This document shows, piece by piece, positions 44,007 to 58,414 of a stretch of 64,000 bases of DNA. The first letter of the stretch is position 1, and each line of letters begins with the position of its first letter. The notes beneath the pieces were generated by a model, which saw only the letters and a program-made list of their open reading frames with translations, was not told the DNA's origin and made no database searches. This DNA comes from Mycetocola miduiensis (GTDB lineage Bacteria; Actinomycetota; Actinomycetes; Actinomycetales; Microbacteriaceae): the NCBI RefSeq assembly GCF_900115155.1, contig NZ_FOVM01000001.1, positions 620,001-684,000 of the forward strand, read 5' to 3'. The position numbers and the translations under genes were made by a program.

Positions 44007-44407
44007 CTAGTTGTTTGTGAACCCGACCAGCAGCCCACCGGTGATTTTCACGCTGAGGTTGTAGAGAGCCGCACAGAGCGCACCGAGCGCGGTCACAACG
44101 ACGAGGTTGAGGATCGCAACGACGACAGCGAAGCCCATCACGCGACCGAGGTTGAAGATCGCGGTGAGATCCTGGCCTGCTCCGGCAACCTCGGTAAACA
44201 GCGAGTTGACCTGATCGAAGATCTTCGTCTGATCGAGGACCGTGTAGATCAAGAAGAACACGACAATGGTCACGATGGCGAGAGCCACCGCGAGGAGGAA
44301 CGACAGCTTCACTGCCGACCAGAAGTCGATGTAGACCAGTTTCAGCCGTACCTGCTTGGTCGACGTGCGCTTGCTCGACTTGTTCGCGAGCTTCTCGGCA
44401 ACGCTAC

Positions 44408-44411
<4 letters not shown>
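44007..44411 (-). CDS. DUF3566 membrane protein
   Basis: The 134-aa product has a short basic N-terminus and two clear membrane helices ([24 protein letters not shown] and [21 protein letters not shown]). DUF3566 proteins follow gyrA in many Actinobacteria; their function is not established. The start overlaps the gyrA stop by 4 bp, so it is co-translated with gyrase. Confidence 0.88.
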
Positions 44412-49025
<4,614 letters not shown>

Positions 49026-49141
49026 TTAGGCTCCAAACCGTTTTCGTGCTCGACATGTAATTCTATCAAGATCGAGAGTGCTTCGGGGCGGATATGCCCA
49101 TCTGAGCCACTTTTACCGGACAGGCGACCAGATTTGTCTGG

Positions 49142-49648
49142 TTAACCATAGGTATCGCGCACGCCACGCCCCTGAACCGATCTGGGACCGCGTTTGAAGG
49201 TTGGGACGTTGGGTCCCAGAAAACGGATGCTCTCGATTCCTGCTTCCGGGTACCTCACGGCGATGTGCGTCATGATGTCAACGCGCATCAACCGGAGCTG
49301 TGTCGCCCATGCCGTCGATTCGCATTGCACGCTGAGCACACCCTGTTCGATCCCGACCGGCGTTGAGTGGTTCGCCGTCTCTTCACCGGCGAGCTCTTTC
49401 CAGTTGGCGACGAGGTCGGATTGGGCGAGCGGCGAATCCCACCCGAGCTGGCTCGTGAGGGCACCCAGCACATCGCCGACCCCCTTCGGATCGCGACCGT
49501 GGCCGAATGGAACACTCTCGGCCGGGTCGATCTTGCGGTTGCGTTTGGATCGGGTGAAGTGCTTGTGGCCGCCGAAGAGTTCCTTGAATCGGATATAGAC
49601 CCGGGCGGATTCGGAGAGCGGTTCGTTTCCCTGGTTCGGCTCAGCCAC
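49142..49648 (-). CDS. dciA: DciA-like DUF721 protein
   Basis: The preferred start is GTG 49648, overlapping the recF stop, and gives 168 aa. The DUF721 core runs from GALTSQLGWDSPLAQSDLVANWKELAG to VLSVQCESTAWATQLRLM. In bacteria without DnaC, DciA helps load the replicative helicase DnaB, which fits its place next to recF and gyrB. The N-terminus is basic and probably disordered. Confidence 0.85.
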   Translation of the reverse strand: MAEPNQGNEPLSESARVYIRFKELFGGHKHFTRSKRNRKIDPAESVPFGHGRDPKGVGDVLGALTSQLGWDSPLAQSDLVANWKELAGEETANHSTPVGIEQGVLSVQCESTAWATQLRLMRVDIMTHIAVRYPEAGIESIRFLGPNVPTFKRGPRSVQGRGVRDTYG

Positions 49649-50825
49649 GGGCAACCTCCTCCGCCGTTTCGAGGATGCGGCCGGCGGAGATGTGCACCGT
49701 ATGCGCGGTGAGGCCCTCCGGGACGTCGTCGAGAACGGCGGCCGTGATGAGGACCTGCTCAAATCCGCCGACGGCGGCGGCCAGCCGGGCCCGACGGTTC
49801 AGGTCCAGTTCGGCGAACACGTCGTCGAGAATGAGGACCGGGTCACCGGAGTTGGAGCCCCGACGAAGCAACTCTGCGGATGCGAGCTTGAGCGCGAGCG
49901 CGAACGACCAGGTTTCGCCGTGACTGGCGTAGCCCTTCACCGGCAGTGAATTCAGCTCGAACAGCACGTCGTCCCGGTGCGGTCCGACGAGGGTCAATCC
50001 GCGATCGAGCTCACTGCGGCGCTGCAGGGCGAGCGCCGCGCGGAACCGTTCTGCCGTCGCGGCGGTTTGTTCTTCGGAGGCTGCCGAGCTTCCGCTCGTC
50101 GACGGCGCATCCGCGTCGGTGTCGACCCCATCGATGCTGAGAAGTGCGGAAAGGGCAGGACCGTGATCGTCGCCGACGACGGAAGCGTAGGCATCCCGGA
50201 TCGGCTGTTCAAGCGCTGCCACCAGTGCCACGCGCTCGTCGATGATTTCGGAACCCAGTGACACCAATTTGTCGTCCCAGATTTCAAGCGTGGTCAGCTG
50301 ATTTGCCTTCAGACCAGACACCCGGGCCGACTTCAAAAGGGAGTTGCGCTGTTTCAGGGTGCGCTCGTAGTCGCTGAGCACCCCGGCGAGGCGGGGAGTG
50401 TGCAGCACGAGCAGTTGGTCGAGAAAGCGGCGCCGGCCGGACGGGTCGCCGCGGATGATGCCGAGGTCTTCGGGGGCGAAGAGTACGCTGGAGAAGTACC
50501 GGGGCAACTCGCGCGGCTTGATCTGGCCGCGATTGATCTGGGCTCGGTTCGCGCCCGTGCGGTTGATCTGGACCTCGGCGAGGAGATCGCGACCGTTGTG
50601 CTGCAGCCGGGCTCGAATGATTGCAGCGTCTTCACCGGCTCGAATCAGAGCGACGTCGGTCGAGACGCGATGGGAGCCGAGCGTTGAGAGGTAACCAAGC
50701 GCTTCGACGAGGTTGGTTTTGCCCTGGCCGTTGCGTCCGACGAAAAGGTTGGCTCCCGGCACCATCGCCACATCAGCGACCGCATAGTTGCGGTAATTGC
50801 TGAGGTTGAGGTGGGTGACGATCAC
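49641..50825 (-). CDS. recF: DNA recombination/repair protein RecF
   Basis: The 394-aa product has Walker A GRNGQGKT (residues 30-37), the SMC-like signature region SHGETWSFALALKLASAELL and Walker B VLILDDVFAELD. RecF binds gapped DNA and helps load RecA. Length and order are as expected between gnd and dciA. Confidence 0.95.
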   Translation of the reverse strand: MIVTHLNLSNYRNYAVADVAMVPGANLFVGRNGQGKTNLVEALGYLSTLGSHRVSTDVALIRAGEDAAIIRARLQHNGRDLLAEVQINRTGANRAQINRGQIKPRELPRYFSSVLFAPEDLGIIRGDPSGRRRFLDQLLVLHTPRLAGVLSDYERTLKQRNSLLKSARVSGLKANQLTTLEIWDDKLVSLGSEIIDERVALVAALEQPIRDAYASVVGDDHGPALSALLSIDGVDTDADAPSTSGSSAASEEQTAATAERFRAALALQRRSELDRGLTLVGPHRDDVLFELNSLPVKGYASHGETWSFALALKLASAELLRRGSNSGDPVLILDDVFAELDLNRRARLAAAVGGFEQVLITAAVLDDVPEGLTAHTVHISAGRILETAEEVARG

Positions 50826-50849
50826 CGGTAAAGCCTACCGATGACGCCT

Positions 50850-50891
50850 GACAGCCTGCGTCAGTTGTCGGACAGCCTGCGTCAGTCGTCG
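50850..50891. repeat. 21-bp tandem duplication at the gnd stop
   Basis: GACAGCCTGCGTCAGT starts at 50850 and again at 50871, with a 21-bp period and one mismatch (TTGTCG versus CGTCG). The second copy includes the gnd stop codon. It looks like a recent local duplication, without visible effect on coding. Confidence 0.75.
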
Positions 50892-51772
50892 GATTTCTTG
50901 ACCGAGTGGCCGCCGAACTGGTTGCGCAGTGCGGCAACGGCCTTCATGGCTGGCGAGTCGTCCTGGCGCGATACGAAACGGGCGAAAATGGATGCTGAAA
51001 TCGTCGGCACGGGGACGGCATTCGCGACGGCTTCCTCAATCGTCCAGCGGCCCTCGCCCGAATCCTCGACATAGCCCTCAATCTCGGAGAGATCATCATC
51101 TTCGTCGAGTGCACGAACCAGCAGTTCGAGCAACCAGGAACGTACAACGGTGCCGCGTTGCCAGGCTTTAAAGGTTCCGGGGACGTCGCGGATGATGTCT
51201 TCGCGCTTCTCGAGCAGTTCAAAACCCTCGGCATACGCTTGCATAAGCGCGTATTCGATGCCGTTGTGCACCATTTTCGCGTAGTGGCCGGCGCCGACTT
51301 CTCCGACGTGCACAAATCCTTCTTCGCGCGGTCCTTCCGGTCGAAGGGCATCGAAGACCGGCATGAGCCGCTCAACCTGCGCTGTTGAACCGCCGACCAT
51401 GAGGCCGTAACCGTTCTCCAGCCCCCACACACCACCGGACACACCGACGTCGATGTAGTCGATGCCCTTGGCAGCGAGGAGCTCGGCGTTCTTGAAGTCT
51501 TCGGTGAACCGGCTGTTGCCGCCATCGATGACCAGGTCGCCTGCGTCGAGACGGTCGCTGAGGTCAGCGACGACGGACGACGTGATTTTTCCGGCGGGAA
51601 CCATCACCCAGATCGTGCGGGGCGATGGCAGTGCCGCGATGAGCTCCTCCACGGTAGCGACGTCGCAGACATCCGGATTCTGGTCGAAACCAGTGACTTC
51701 GATCCCTGCGTTCCGCAGCCGGGTTCGCATGTTGCCGCCCATTTTGCCGAGTCCGATGAGGCCGATGTGCAT
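50882..51772 (-). CDS. gnd: 6-phosphogluconate dehydrogenase (short, decarboxylating type)
   Basis: The 296-aa product has the cofactor motif GLIGLGKMGGNM, then VIDGGNSRFTED, GVSGGVWGLENG and KMVHNGIEYALMQAYAEG. The short form of about 300 aa lacks the long C-terminal part of the classical 470-aa enzyme and is often NAD-preferring. It makes ribulose 5-phosphate and CO2 from 6-phosphogluconate. Location between dnaN and recF is typical for this lineage. Confidence 0.93.
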   Translation of the reverse strand: MHIGLIGLGKMGGNMRTRLRNAGIEVTGFDQNPDVCDVATVEELIAALPSPRTIWVMVPAGKITSSVVADLSDRLDAGDLVIDGGNSRFTEDFKNAELLAAKGIDYIDVGVSGGVWGLENGYGLMVGGSTAQVERLMPVFDALRPEGPREEGFVHVGEVGAGHYAKMVHNGIEYALMQAYAEGFELLEKREDIIRDVPGTFKAWQRGTVVRSWLLELLVRALDEDDDLSEIEGYVEDSGEGRWTIEEAVANAVPVPTISASIFARFVSRQDDSPAMKAVAALRNQFGGHSVKKSDD

Positions 51773-51802
51773 GCGAGAAGTCCTTCGGGTTTGGTGTGTG
51801 GG

Positions 51803-52951
51803 TTAGCGCAGGAGCAGGTTCGGCTGCAGCAGGTACTTGAAGCTGTCAGCTCCTGGCTGGTCTTTCGATGACTGGCTGGTAATCAGCATCGGGCCAGGCT
51901 TGTTCGTGTTCTCGCTCTTCGTGAACGAGAACCGCACATATTCGCTGCGCACGGCGGTGAGGCCGTCGATGAGGAACTGCGGTTTGAGGCTCAGGACGAT
52001 GTCGTCGCCGGTGAGGAGGGCGTCGATCGCTTCGGATGCCTGTGCCTGCTCGGATCCGACCGCCTCCATGGTGAGACCGTCGATTGTGAAGGTGAAGCGA
52101 AGTGCTGCTTCTCGCTCGAGGACGAGGGATACCCGGCGGACTGCTTCGATCAACTCGGCCGTGTTGATGACGGCATAGTTCTCGCTCGTGTCAGGGAACA
52201 GTCGGCGAACCGGGGGAAAGGAACCCTTGATCAGCAGCGACGTAACGGTTTTCTTGTCAGCCGTGAAAGCGATCAGCTCGCGGTCGTCCTTGCTGGTGAA
52301 CGCGACGGAAATCGTCGACGAGTGGCCGAAAGTCTTGCCGACCTCCTGAAGGGTGCGGGCCGGAACCAGTGCAACGAGGCTGTCTGGGGCGGTGTTGTCG
52401 CCGTTGTCCCAGTCGATCTCGCGAACCGCGACCCGGTAGCGGTCGGTGGCGACCAGGCTCAGCCGGTTGTCGGTCACTTCGAGCTGCACGCCGGTAATCA
52501 CGGGGGTGACATCATCTCGTGATGCAGCGACCGCGACCTGAGATACAGCTGCTGCGAAATCTTCACCGGGCACGAGGCCGGTCTCGCCGGAGATCTGCGG
52601 GATGCTCGGATATTCCTCAACAGGCATCGACAACAGCGTGAAGTTCGCAGACCCGCATGAAACGACGATGCGGTTCTCGTTGGTGGTGAACTGCACCGGT
52701 GCGTTCGGAAGCCGGCTCGCAATGTCAGCGAGCAGGCGGCCTGAGACGAGGACAGTTCCGGGTTCGTCTACCTGGGCGTTGATCTGGGTCTGCGCTGAGA
52801 CTTCGTAGTCGAAGCTCGAGAGGGTCAGTCCATCGTTGGTGGCCTCGATGAGCACGCCGCTCAGAATCGGAAGGGTCGTTCTCTGAGGCAACAGCTTCAC
52901 CGCGAATGAGACTGCTTCACTGAAGACATCGCGATTGACGCTAAACCGCAC
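51803..52951 (-). CDS. dnaN: DNA polymerase III beta clamp
   Basis: The preferred start is GTG 52951 (VRFSVNRDVF), which fits the family N-terminus and has AGGGGA upstream; an ATG at 52993 would add 14 residues. The product is 382 aa. The three-domain clamp pattern is complete, ending SFKYLLQPNLLLR. It encircles DNA and tethers polymerases. Confidence 0.95.
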   Translation of the reverse strand: MRFSVNRDVFSEAVSFAVKLLPQRTTLPILSGVLIEATNDGLTLSSFDYEVSAQTQINAQVDEPGTVLVSGRLLADIASRLPNAPVQFTTNENRIVVSCGSANFTLLSMPVEEYPSIPQISGETGLVPGEDFAAAVSQVAVAASRDDVTPVITGVQLEVTDNRLSLVATDRYRVAVREIDWDNGDNTAPDSLVALVPARTLQEVGKTFGHSSTISVAFTSKDDRELIAFTADKKTVTSLLIKGSFPPVRRLFPDTSENYAVINTAELIEAVRRVSLVLEREAALRFTFTIDGLTMEAVGSEQAQASEAIDALLTGDDIVLSLKPQFLIDGLTAVRSEYVRFSFTKSENTNKPGPMLITSQSSKDQPGADSFKYLLQPNLLLR

Positions 52952-53059
52952 GGTTGGATCCCCTGTCGTTTCAAGGTACGAGTGGTTCCCCATGTTAGTC
53001 GGGTCGGAGAAGCACTGTCATTCACGTCTTCGCGCGAGGTTCACGAGCCCAAGGCGACC

Positions 53060-53345
53060 GACCGAAAAGGTTATTGGCCAGAGAGAAAGTTAAAGATTAG
53101 TTAATGGTCTTAACCGCTGTGGAAACTGTGGATAACTTCCGACACGCTAGCGATTTCATGGGAACTACAACTGTGTGAGTTGTTGGTCGTGTGTGCAATC
53201 GCTGTCAGCTACATTCCATGCGATTACTGGCATCCGAGGCGGTTCTGCACATTCCGGAGAGATCCGTTCACAGAATCGGAGGAGTTTTCAGGCGAGTTTC
53301 CACAGGGTTATCCACATTGTGTACGACGCCTCAGTTTCCACAGCG
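53060..53345. promoter_or_regulatory. Origin-region sequence between dnaN and dnaA
   Basis: An AT-rich patch near 53068-53110 (AAAGTTAAAGATTAGTTAAT) is followed by DnaA boxes TGTGGATAA at 53127-53135 and TTATCCACA at 53308-53316. Several TTTCCACAG-like strings lie between and after. This is probably part of oriC and contains the dnaN promoter. Confidence 0.7.
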
Positions 53346-53367
53346 TTAACCGCCTGTGAGCACTGCT

Positions 53368-54801
53368 TTAACGAGGAAAACGATGGCCCTGTTTGATCCG
53401 GCTGGTCAATTCGGTGACCTGGTTATAAATCGACCGGCGCTCCTGCATGAGGTCGGAAATCTTCTTATTCGCGTACATGACAGTCGTGTGATCGCGGTTT
53501 CCGAAGAGCTGTCCGATCTTCGGAAGCGACAAATTCGTCAGTTCACGGCAGAGGTACATGGCGATTTGTCGAGCCGTTGCTATGGCCTGCGAGCGGCTCG
53601 AACCGTACAGGTCGTCCACGCTGAGCTTGAAATAGGCGGCGGTGATGTTGATGATGTCGACCGGCGAGATGACGTTGTCGTCGTCGAGTGTGATGAGGTC
53701 CTTGAGGACGGTCTGGACCAGGGTCATGTCCACCGGAGTGCGGTTGAGACTTGCGAACGCTGTAACGCGGATGAGGGTTCCCTCGAGTTCGCGGATGTTG
53801 CTCGACACCTTCGAGGCAATGAACTCGAGCACTTCGTCCGGGATCTGCAGTTTTTCGCTCTGTGCTTTTTTACGGAGGATCGCAATCCGGGTCTCAAGGT
53901 CGGGGACCTGGACGTCGGTGATGAGGCCCCATTCGAATCGCGAGCGCATCCGGTCTTCAAACCCGGTGAGCGCTTTCGGCGGCAGGTCGCTCGTGATCGC
54001 GACCTGCTTGTTGTGGTCGTGCAGGGTGTTGAAGGTGTGGAAGAACGCTTCCTGCGTCTCCGCCTTGCCCTGCAGGAACTGGATGTCGTCGATCAGCAGA
54101 ATGTCGATGTCTCGGTACCGCGCCTGGAATACGGCTCCACGGTTGTTGGCGATCGAGTTGATGAAGTCGTTGGTGAATTCCTCGCTCGAGACATATCGAA
54201 CGCGGATGCCCGGGTAGAGGCTCATGGCGTAATGGCCGATGGCGTGAAGAAGGTGGGTCTTGCCCAGCCCCGAGTCGCCATAGATGAAGAGGGGATTGTA
54301 CGCCTTCGCGGGCGCTTCGGCTACGGCAACGGCGGCTGCGTGCGAGAACCGGTTGGACTGGCCGATGACGAAGTTGTCGAAGGAGTACTTGGAGTTGAGG
54401 CGCGTGTCGTTCTGACGCGCCGGCAGCGCCGTGTCAGCCATCGAGAGGTGGGACGTCTGGTTATTGACATAACTCGGCTGCGGGGCGTTCATCGGAGCCT
54501 GGGGAAGCGGCTCATATTCTTCGTCGATGATCTCCGGGTTCACGACGACGGCGAACGTCGACGCACCGTGAGTCTCCTGAAGGGTGCCGATCGCCTTGAG
54601 CAGCGGAGCACGCATCCGCATGTTGAGCTGACCTGCGGTGAACTCGTTCGGCACCTCGAGATAGAGCGTGCCGGCCATGATGCCCTTGGGCACCACCAGG
54701 TTGAGGAAGCCATGCAGGGGAGGTGTGATGCGCTCGTCTGTTGCGAGCTCATCGAGCACGGTCTGCCACGTTTGCGTGATTGACTCTTGCTCGTTTGCCA
54801 T
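53368..54801 (-). CDS. dnaA: Chromosomal replication initiator DnaA
   Basis: The 477-aa product has domain I (residues 1-90), an extended linker with [12 protein letters not shown], the AAA+ domain with Walker A GDSGLGKT (175-182) and Walker B LLIDDIQ, and domain IV with the DnaA-box-binding string [29 protein letters not shown] split over two helices. All elements are intact. It recognises the boxes on both sides of its gene. Confidence 0.97.
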   Translation of the reverse strand: MANEQESITQTWQTVLDELATDERITPPLHGFLNLVVPKGIMAGTLYLEVPNEFTAGQLNMRMRAPLLKAIGTLQETHGASTFAVVVNPEIIDEEYEPLPQAPMNAPQPSYVNNQTSHLSMADTALPARQNDTRLNSKYSFDNFVIGQSNRFSHAAAVAVAEAPAKAYNPLFIYGDSGLGKTHLLHAIGHYAMSLYPGIRVRYVSSEEFTNDFINSIANNRGAVFQARYRDIDILLIDDIQFLQGKAETQEAFFHTFNTLHDHNKQVAITSDLPPKALTGFEDRMRSRFEWGLITDVQVPDLETRIAILRKKAQSEKLQIPDEVLEFIASKVSSNIRELEGTLIRVTAFASLNRTPVDMTLVQTVLKDLITLDDDNVISPVDIINITAAYFKLSVDDLYGSSRSQAIATARQIAMYLCRELTNLSLPKIGQLFGNRDHTTVMYANKKISDLMQERRSIYNQVTELTSRIKQGHRFPR

Positions 54802-55131
54802 ATTTCCCCAAAAAGTTATTCACAAAGTTATCCACGGATGCTCTCACACCCCCGGATCTATTGGTAACCGGATGGTGGGGGCTGGGGATAACTGAGCCCT
54901 CACGCTAGCCAATCGGACGGTCTACCCCAAATTTACCGCAGAAAAACGCCCGCGTGTCAGTGCTGGTGTAGCTGGGAAACCTGTGGATAATCGATCGTTT
55001 GACGGGATTCAGTTTGACCATCCGACGCTCAAGCCGTAGGTTTAATCAGTTGACTTGTGCCCTTGGGCGCCAATTCTTTCCTCTGCCATGCGACTCGCCG
55101 CAGCGGAGATCCAAACGTGGAGTAAGTGATT
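54802..55131. promoter_or_regulatory. oriC region between dnaA and rpmH
   Basis: DnaA-box-like sequences: TTATTCACA 54816-54824, TTATCCACG 54828-54836, TGGGGATAA 54883-54891 and TGTGGATAA 54982-54990. The spacing of the first two is 12 bp. The rest carries the divergent promoters for dnaA and rpmH. The exact unwinding element cannot be set by eye. Confidence 0.75.
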
Positions 55132-55269
55132 ATGAGCAAGAGAACGTTCCAGCCGAACAACCGCCGTCGCGCCAAGGTGCACGGTTTCCGTTTGCGCATG
55201 CGCACCCGCGCCGGCCGTGCCATCCTCGGTGCACGCCGTCGTAAGGGCCGCACCGAACTTTCCGCGTAG
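55132..55269 (+). CDS. rpmH: 50S ribosomal protein L34
   Basis: The 45-aa basic protein starts [20 protein letters not shown] and ends [11 protein letters not shown], the complete L34 pattern. It is too short for ordinary gene listings but unmistakable. It begins the rpmH-rnpA-yidD-yidC-jag-rsmG series. Confidence 0.97.
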   Translation: MSKRTFQPNNRRRAKVHGFRLRMRTRAGRAILGARRRKGRTELSA

Positions 55270-55298
55270 CACCCTGGCTTCGGCAACCCGTCGTTCTC

Positions 55299-55640
55299 GT
55301 GCTCGCTAAAGCTCAACGCATCACGAGCGCAGATGACTACAAACGGGTCGTCCGCAGAGGTCGACGGATGTCTGGCGCGAACAGCGTGACGTACCAACTG
55401 ATGAACCCGAACGGCGGATCCCCGCGGTTCGGGTTCATTGTTGCAAAATCCGTGGGCAATGCCGTGGTCCGTAACCGGGTTCGTCGACGCCTCAAGGCTG
55501 CGGCCTGGTCAATGGCTCCTGGCCTTCCAGCGGGTGCCGAGACGGTGTTTCGGGCTCTTCCGCTGTCGGCAACGGCAGATTTTGCGGTGCTGTCGGCCGA
55601 GGTCGAACGCTCCGCCGCGCGGTTGGCTGAGAAGTCATGA
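55299..55640 (+). CDS. rnpA: Ribonuclease P protein component
   Basis: The 113-aa product starts at GTG 55299. The RnpA signature is present in RFGFIVAKSVGNAVVRNRVRRRLKAA, where basic residues bind the RNA subunit. RNase P trims the 5' ends of tRNAs. The stop overlaps the yidD start (ATGA). Confidence 0.95.
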   Translation: MLAKAQRITSADDYKRVVRRGRRMSGANSVTYQLMNPNGGSPRFGFIVAKSVGNAVVRNRVRRRLKAAAWSMAPGLPAGAETVFRALPLSATADFAVLSAEVERSAARLAEKS

Positions 55641-55978
55641 CCGGTGTCACCGCGAACCAGAGTCAGGACTTGGCAGTGGGGCAGAGCATCCTGTTGCTGC
55701 CTCGCAATGCTGCGGTGGCAGCGCTGATCGCCTACCGCACAGCGATCTCGCCGCTGTACGGCGAGGTCTGCCGGTACTATCCCTCTTGTTCGGCTTATGC
55801 GATGCACGCGATTGCGCAGCATGGAGCTGTGATCGGATCGGGACTTGCCCTCCGACGGATTGCACGTTGTCACCCCTGGGCTGCCGGCGGTGTCGATGAT
55901 GCTCCTCTCAAGAAAAACTTCAGATACACCGTGACCCCGCGCGGGTTCGTTGTTCCAGCAAGCCACCGAAAGGGCTAA
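55637..55978 (+). CDS. yidD: Membrane protein insertion efficiency factor YidD
   Basis: The 113-aa product has the family core AVAALIAYRTAISPLYGEVCRYYPSCSAYAMHAI with the conserved cysteines, and later RRIARCHPWAAGGVDD. The N-terminus is about 20 residues longer than most YidD proteins, so the true start may be internal. It assists YidC. Confidence 0.92.
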   Translation: MTGVTANQSQDLAVGQSILLLPRNAAVAALIAYRTAISPLYGEVCRYYPSCSAYAMHAIAQHGAVIGSGLALRRIARCHPWAAGGVDDAPLKKNFRYTVTPRGFVVPASHRKG

Positions 55979-55984
55979 TCCCAC

Positions 55985-57136
55985 ATGGATCTCTTGTCGC
56001 TCATCCTCTGGCCGCTGAAGTGGGCCGTCGAGCTCATTCTCGTCGGCTGGCACTCACTGTTCAGTGCGCTGGGCCTCCCGCCGGAGGAGGGACTGACCTG
56101 GGTCCTGTCGATCGTCGGCCTGGTGCTCGTCGTCCGTGCGCTACTGATCCCGCTCTTCGTTAAGCAGATCAAGAACCAGCGACGGATGATGGAAGTCGCC
56201 CCGCAGCTGAAGAAGATCCAGGACAAGTACAAGGGCAAGAAAGACCAGTTCAGTCGTGAGGCCATGAGCCGCGAGACGATGGAGCTGTACAAGAAGACAG
56301 GGACGAACCCGCTCGGATCCTGTCTCCCGCTTCTGGTGCAGATGCCGATCTTCTTCGCCCTGTTCTCGGTTCTCAACGACTCACAGACCGGTAAGTCTGG
56401 TGTCGGACCGCTGAACGAGGAGCTCTCGGAACAGTTCGGATCGTCGTCGCTGTTCGGTTTTGCTCCCCTTCACATGAGCTTCTCCTCGGCGATGAATGCG
56501 CCTGGTGGCCCCGAAGTCGGTGTCATGATCGTTGCGGCCATCATGGTGGTGCTGATGACGGCGTCGCAGTTCATCACTCAACTGCAGATCGTCTCGAAGA
56601 ACATCTCGGATGAGACGAAGGCAAGCCCGATGTTCAAGCAGCAGCGGATCCTGCTCTACATCCTTCCGTTCGTCTTCCTCTTCTCCGGATTCGCGTTCCC
56701 GCTCGGCGTCATGTTCTACTGGCTGGTCTCGAACATCTGGACCATGGTTCAGCAGTTCATCATCATCCGGAACATGCCGATGCCCGGGACCGAAGCAGCC
56801 AAGGAGCGCGAAGAGCGCCTGGCCCGCAAGGGCAAGCTCAAGCCCGCCGAGTCCGCCGCTGGCGACACGCTCGTTGTCGAGGAAAAGAAGCCATCGCAGC
56901 GCCAGCAGCCGGTAGGTAAGAACCGCGCCAAGAAGGCCGCCCCGAAGAACCCGGCCGTTGCTGCGCCGAAGAATCCGGCGACGACCGGCCCGAAGAATCC
57001 TTCGGCACCAGCGTCGAAGAACCCGGCCACCGCCCCCAAGAGCACCGCACCTGCGGCAACTTCCGGAACTCCCCAGGCCCCGGCGGCCAAGGCCCAGCCC
57101 GAGGCCGGAACGGCTTCCAAGAACGATGGAAAGTAG
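55985..57136 (+). CDS. yidC: Membrane protein insertase YidC
   Basis: The 383-aa product has the N-terminal helix typical of Gram-positive YidC, the insertase core (TGTNPLGSCLPLLVQMPIFFALF), and five hydrophobic segments. The last 120 residues are a positively charged tail with repeated KNPA/KNPS units (about residues 318-355), rich in Ala and Pro. Such tails may help bind ribosomes. The Sec-independent or Sec-assisted insertion function should be intact. Confidence 0.95.
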   Translation: MDLLSLILWPLKWAVELILVGWHSLFSALGLPPEEGLTWVLSIVGLVLVVRALLIPLFVKQIKNQRRMMEVAPQLKKIQDKYKGKKDQFSREAMSRETMELYKKTGTNPLGSCLPLLVQMPIFFALFSVLNDSQTGKSGVGPLNEELSEQFGSSSLFGFAPLHMSFSSAMNAPGGPEVGVMIVAAIMVVLMTASQFITQLQIVSKNISDETKASPMFKQQRILLYILPFVFLFSGFAFPLGVMFYWLVSNIWTMVQQFIIIRNMPMPGTEAAKEREERLARKGKLKPAESAAGDTLVVEEKKPSQRQQPVGKNRAKKAAPKNPAVAAPKNPATTGPKNPSAPASKNPATAPKSTAPAATSGTPQAPAAKAQPEAGTASKNDGK

Positions 57137-57140
57137 CGCC

Positions 57141-57659
57141 ATGAGCGACGTGATTGATAACCAGGCAGACGTTGAGGTCGTTCGGAACGACTCCCCCACC
57201 GTGACGCAGCTTGAAGAAGAGGGTGACGTAGCCGCGGACTACATCGAGGAGTTCCTCGACATCTGTGACCTCGACGGCGACATCGACATTGATGTGCGCA
57301 ATGGCCGCGCGTACGTGGCGGTCACAGCCAGCGAGGGCAGCAACATCCGTGTTCTGTCGAAGCCGGATGTTGTCAGCGCGCTTCAGGAGCTCACGCGCCT
57401 CGCCGTTCAGAGCAAGACGGGTGCGTTCTCACGCCTCATCCTCGACATCGGTGGCTCCCGTGACGCCCGTCAGGCAGAGCTGGCCGTTCTTGTGGACAGT
57501 GCGATCGCACAGCTCGAGGCTGGCGCGGCATCCGCGGCACTTCCGGCAATGTCCAGCTATGAGCGCAAACTGGTTCACGATGTTGTGTCTGACCGGGGAT
57601 TTGTCTCCACGTCCCACGGCGAGGGGCGGGATCGCCACACGGTGATCACCCGCGGATAA
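57141..57659 (+). CDS. jag: Jag-like KH/R3H RNA-binding protein
   Basis: From ATG 57141, the 172-aa product has an acidic N-terminus, a KH-like domain (DYIEEFLDICDLDGDIDIDV, ALQELTRLAV), and an R3H domain (ERKLVHDVVSDRGFVSTSHGEGRDRHTVI). It follows yidC closely, as usual, and binds RNA in connection with membrane or cell-division proteins. Confidence 0.93.
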   Translation: MSDVIDNQADVEVVRNDSPTVTQLEEEGDVAADYIEEFLDICDLDGDIDIDVRNGRAYVAVTASEGSNIRVLSKPDVVSALQELTRLAVQSKTGAFSRLILDIGGSRDARQAELAVLVDSAIAQLEAGAASAALPAMSSYERKLVHDVVSDRGFVSTSHGEGRDRHTVITRG

Positions 57660-57667
57660 CCGCGAAG

Positions 57668-57681
57668 GTTTCACGTGAAAC
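57668..57681. other. parS site 1
   Basis: GTTTCACGTGAAAC, the perfect palindromic ParB binding site, lies between jag and rsmG. It is one of seven identical sites in 1.6 kb. Confidence 0.95.
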
Positions 57682-57778
57682 GCGTCGCTCCTCGCGACCG
57701 GGCTGAGACGTTTCCGTGGTCGCGGATGCCACCTGCAAACAGCCGGACCGTGCAGCCAACGAATAGGGTAAAAGCAAC

Positions 57779-58414
57779 ATGAGTGACTCTACGCTTGAGA
57801 TCGAGCCCGCCGCGGCAGCCACCCTCCTTGGGGACCGCGTCGAACTGACTCGGCGGTTCACACAGAATCTGGCCACGCATGGAGAAGAACTCGGTCTGAT
57901 CGGGCCGCTCGAGCTGCCACGGCTTTGGACTCGGCACGTTCTCAACAGCGCACTGGTGGCACCCCTGCTGCGACCCGGCCTCGTCGGCGACGTCGGGTCA
58001 GGGGCCGGTCTTCCAGGCCTGGTGTTGGCGATCGCTCGTCCCGATGTGCAGTTTGTGCTGATCGAACCGATGGAACGCCGAGTTGCTTGGCTGAATGATC
58101 AGGTTAGCGACCTTGAACTGGACAATGTGACCGTTTTGCGAGAGCGCGCTGAAGATGTGAAGCTCGCGAATCGACTGGACCAGGTGACTGCCAGGGCTGT
58201 CAGCGCATTCCGCAAACTTCTTCCGCTGACCGCTCCCCTGCTTCGCGACGGTGGTGAGCTGGTCCTGATGAAGGGGGCCGGCGCGCAGGCGGAGATCGAG
58301 GCCGCCCAGAAGGAAATGCGCAAATACAAGGTTTCTGATGCGCGCGTACAGGTTCTCGGAGAAGGACTCACGGAAGACGTGACCCGCGTCATCCTTGGGA
58401 CCGTTCGCGCCTAG
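57779..58414 (+). CDS. rsmG: 16S rRNA (guanine527-N7)-methyltransferase RsmG
   Basis: The 211-aa product has the SAM-binding string VGSGAGLPGLVLAIARP and the following FVLIEPMERRVAWLN, with TARAVSAFRKLLPL further on. It methylates G527 of 16S rRNA, and loss gives low-level streptomycin resistance. Length is normal. Confidence 0.95.
   Translation: MSDSTLEIEPAAAATLLGDRVELTRRFTQNLATHGEELGLIGPLELPRLWTRHVLNSALVAPLLRPGLVGDVGSGAGLPGLVLAIARPDVQFVLIEPMERRVAWLNDQVSDLELDNVTVLRERAEDVKLANRLDQVTARAVSAFRKLLPLTAPLLRDGGELVLMKGAGAQAEIEAAQKEMRKYKVSDARVQVLGEGLTEDVTRVILGTVRA

Noticed and set aside
53356-54783. 475-codon open frame opposite dnaA
   Set aside because: Antisense to intact dnaA with no recognisable motif.
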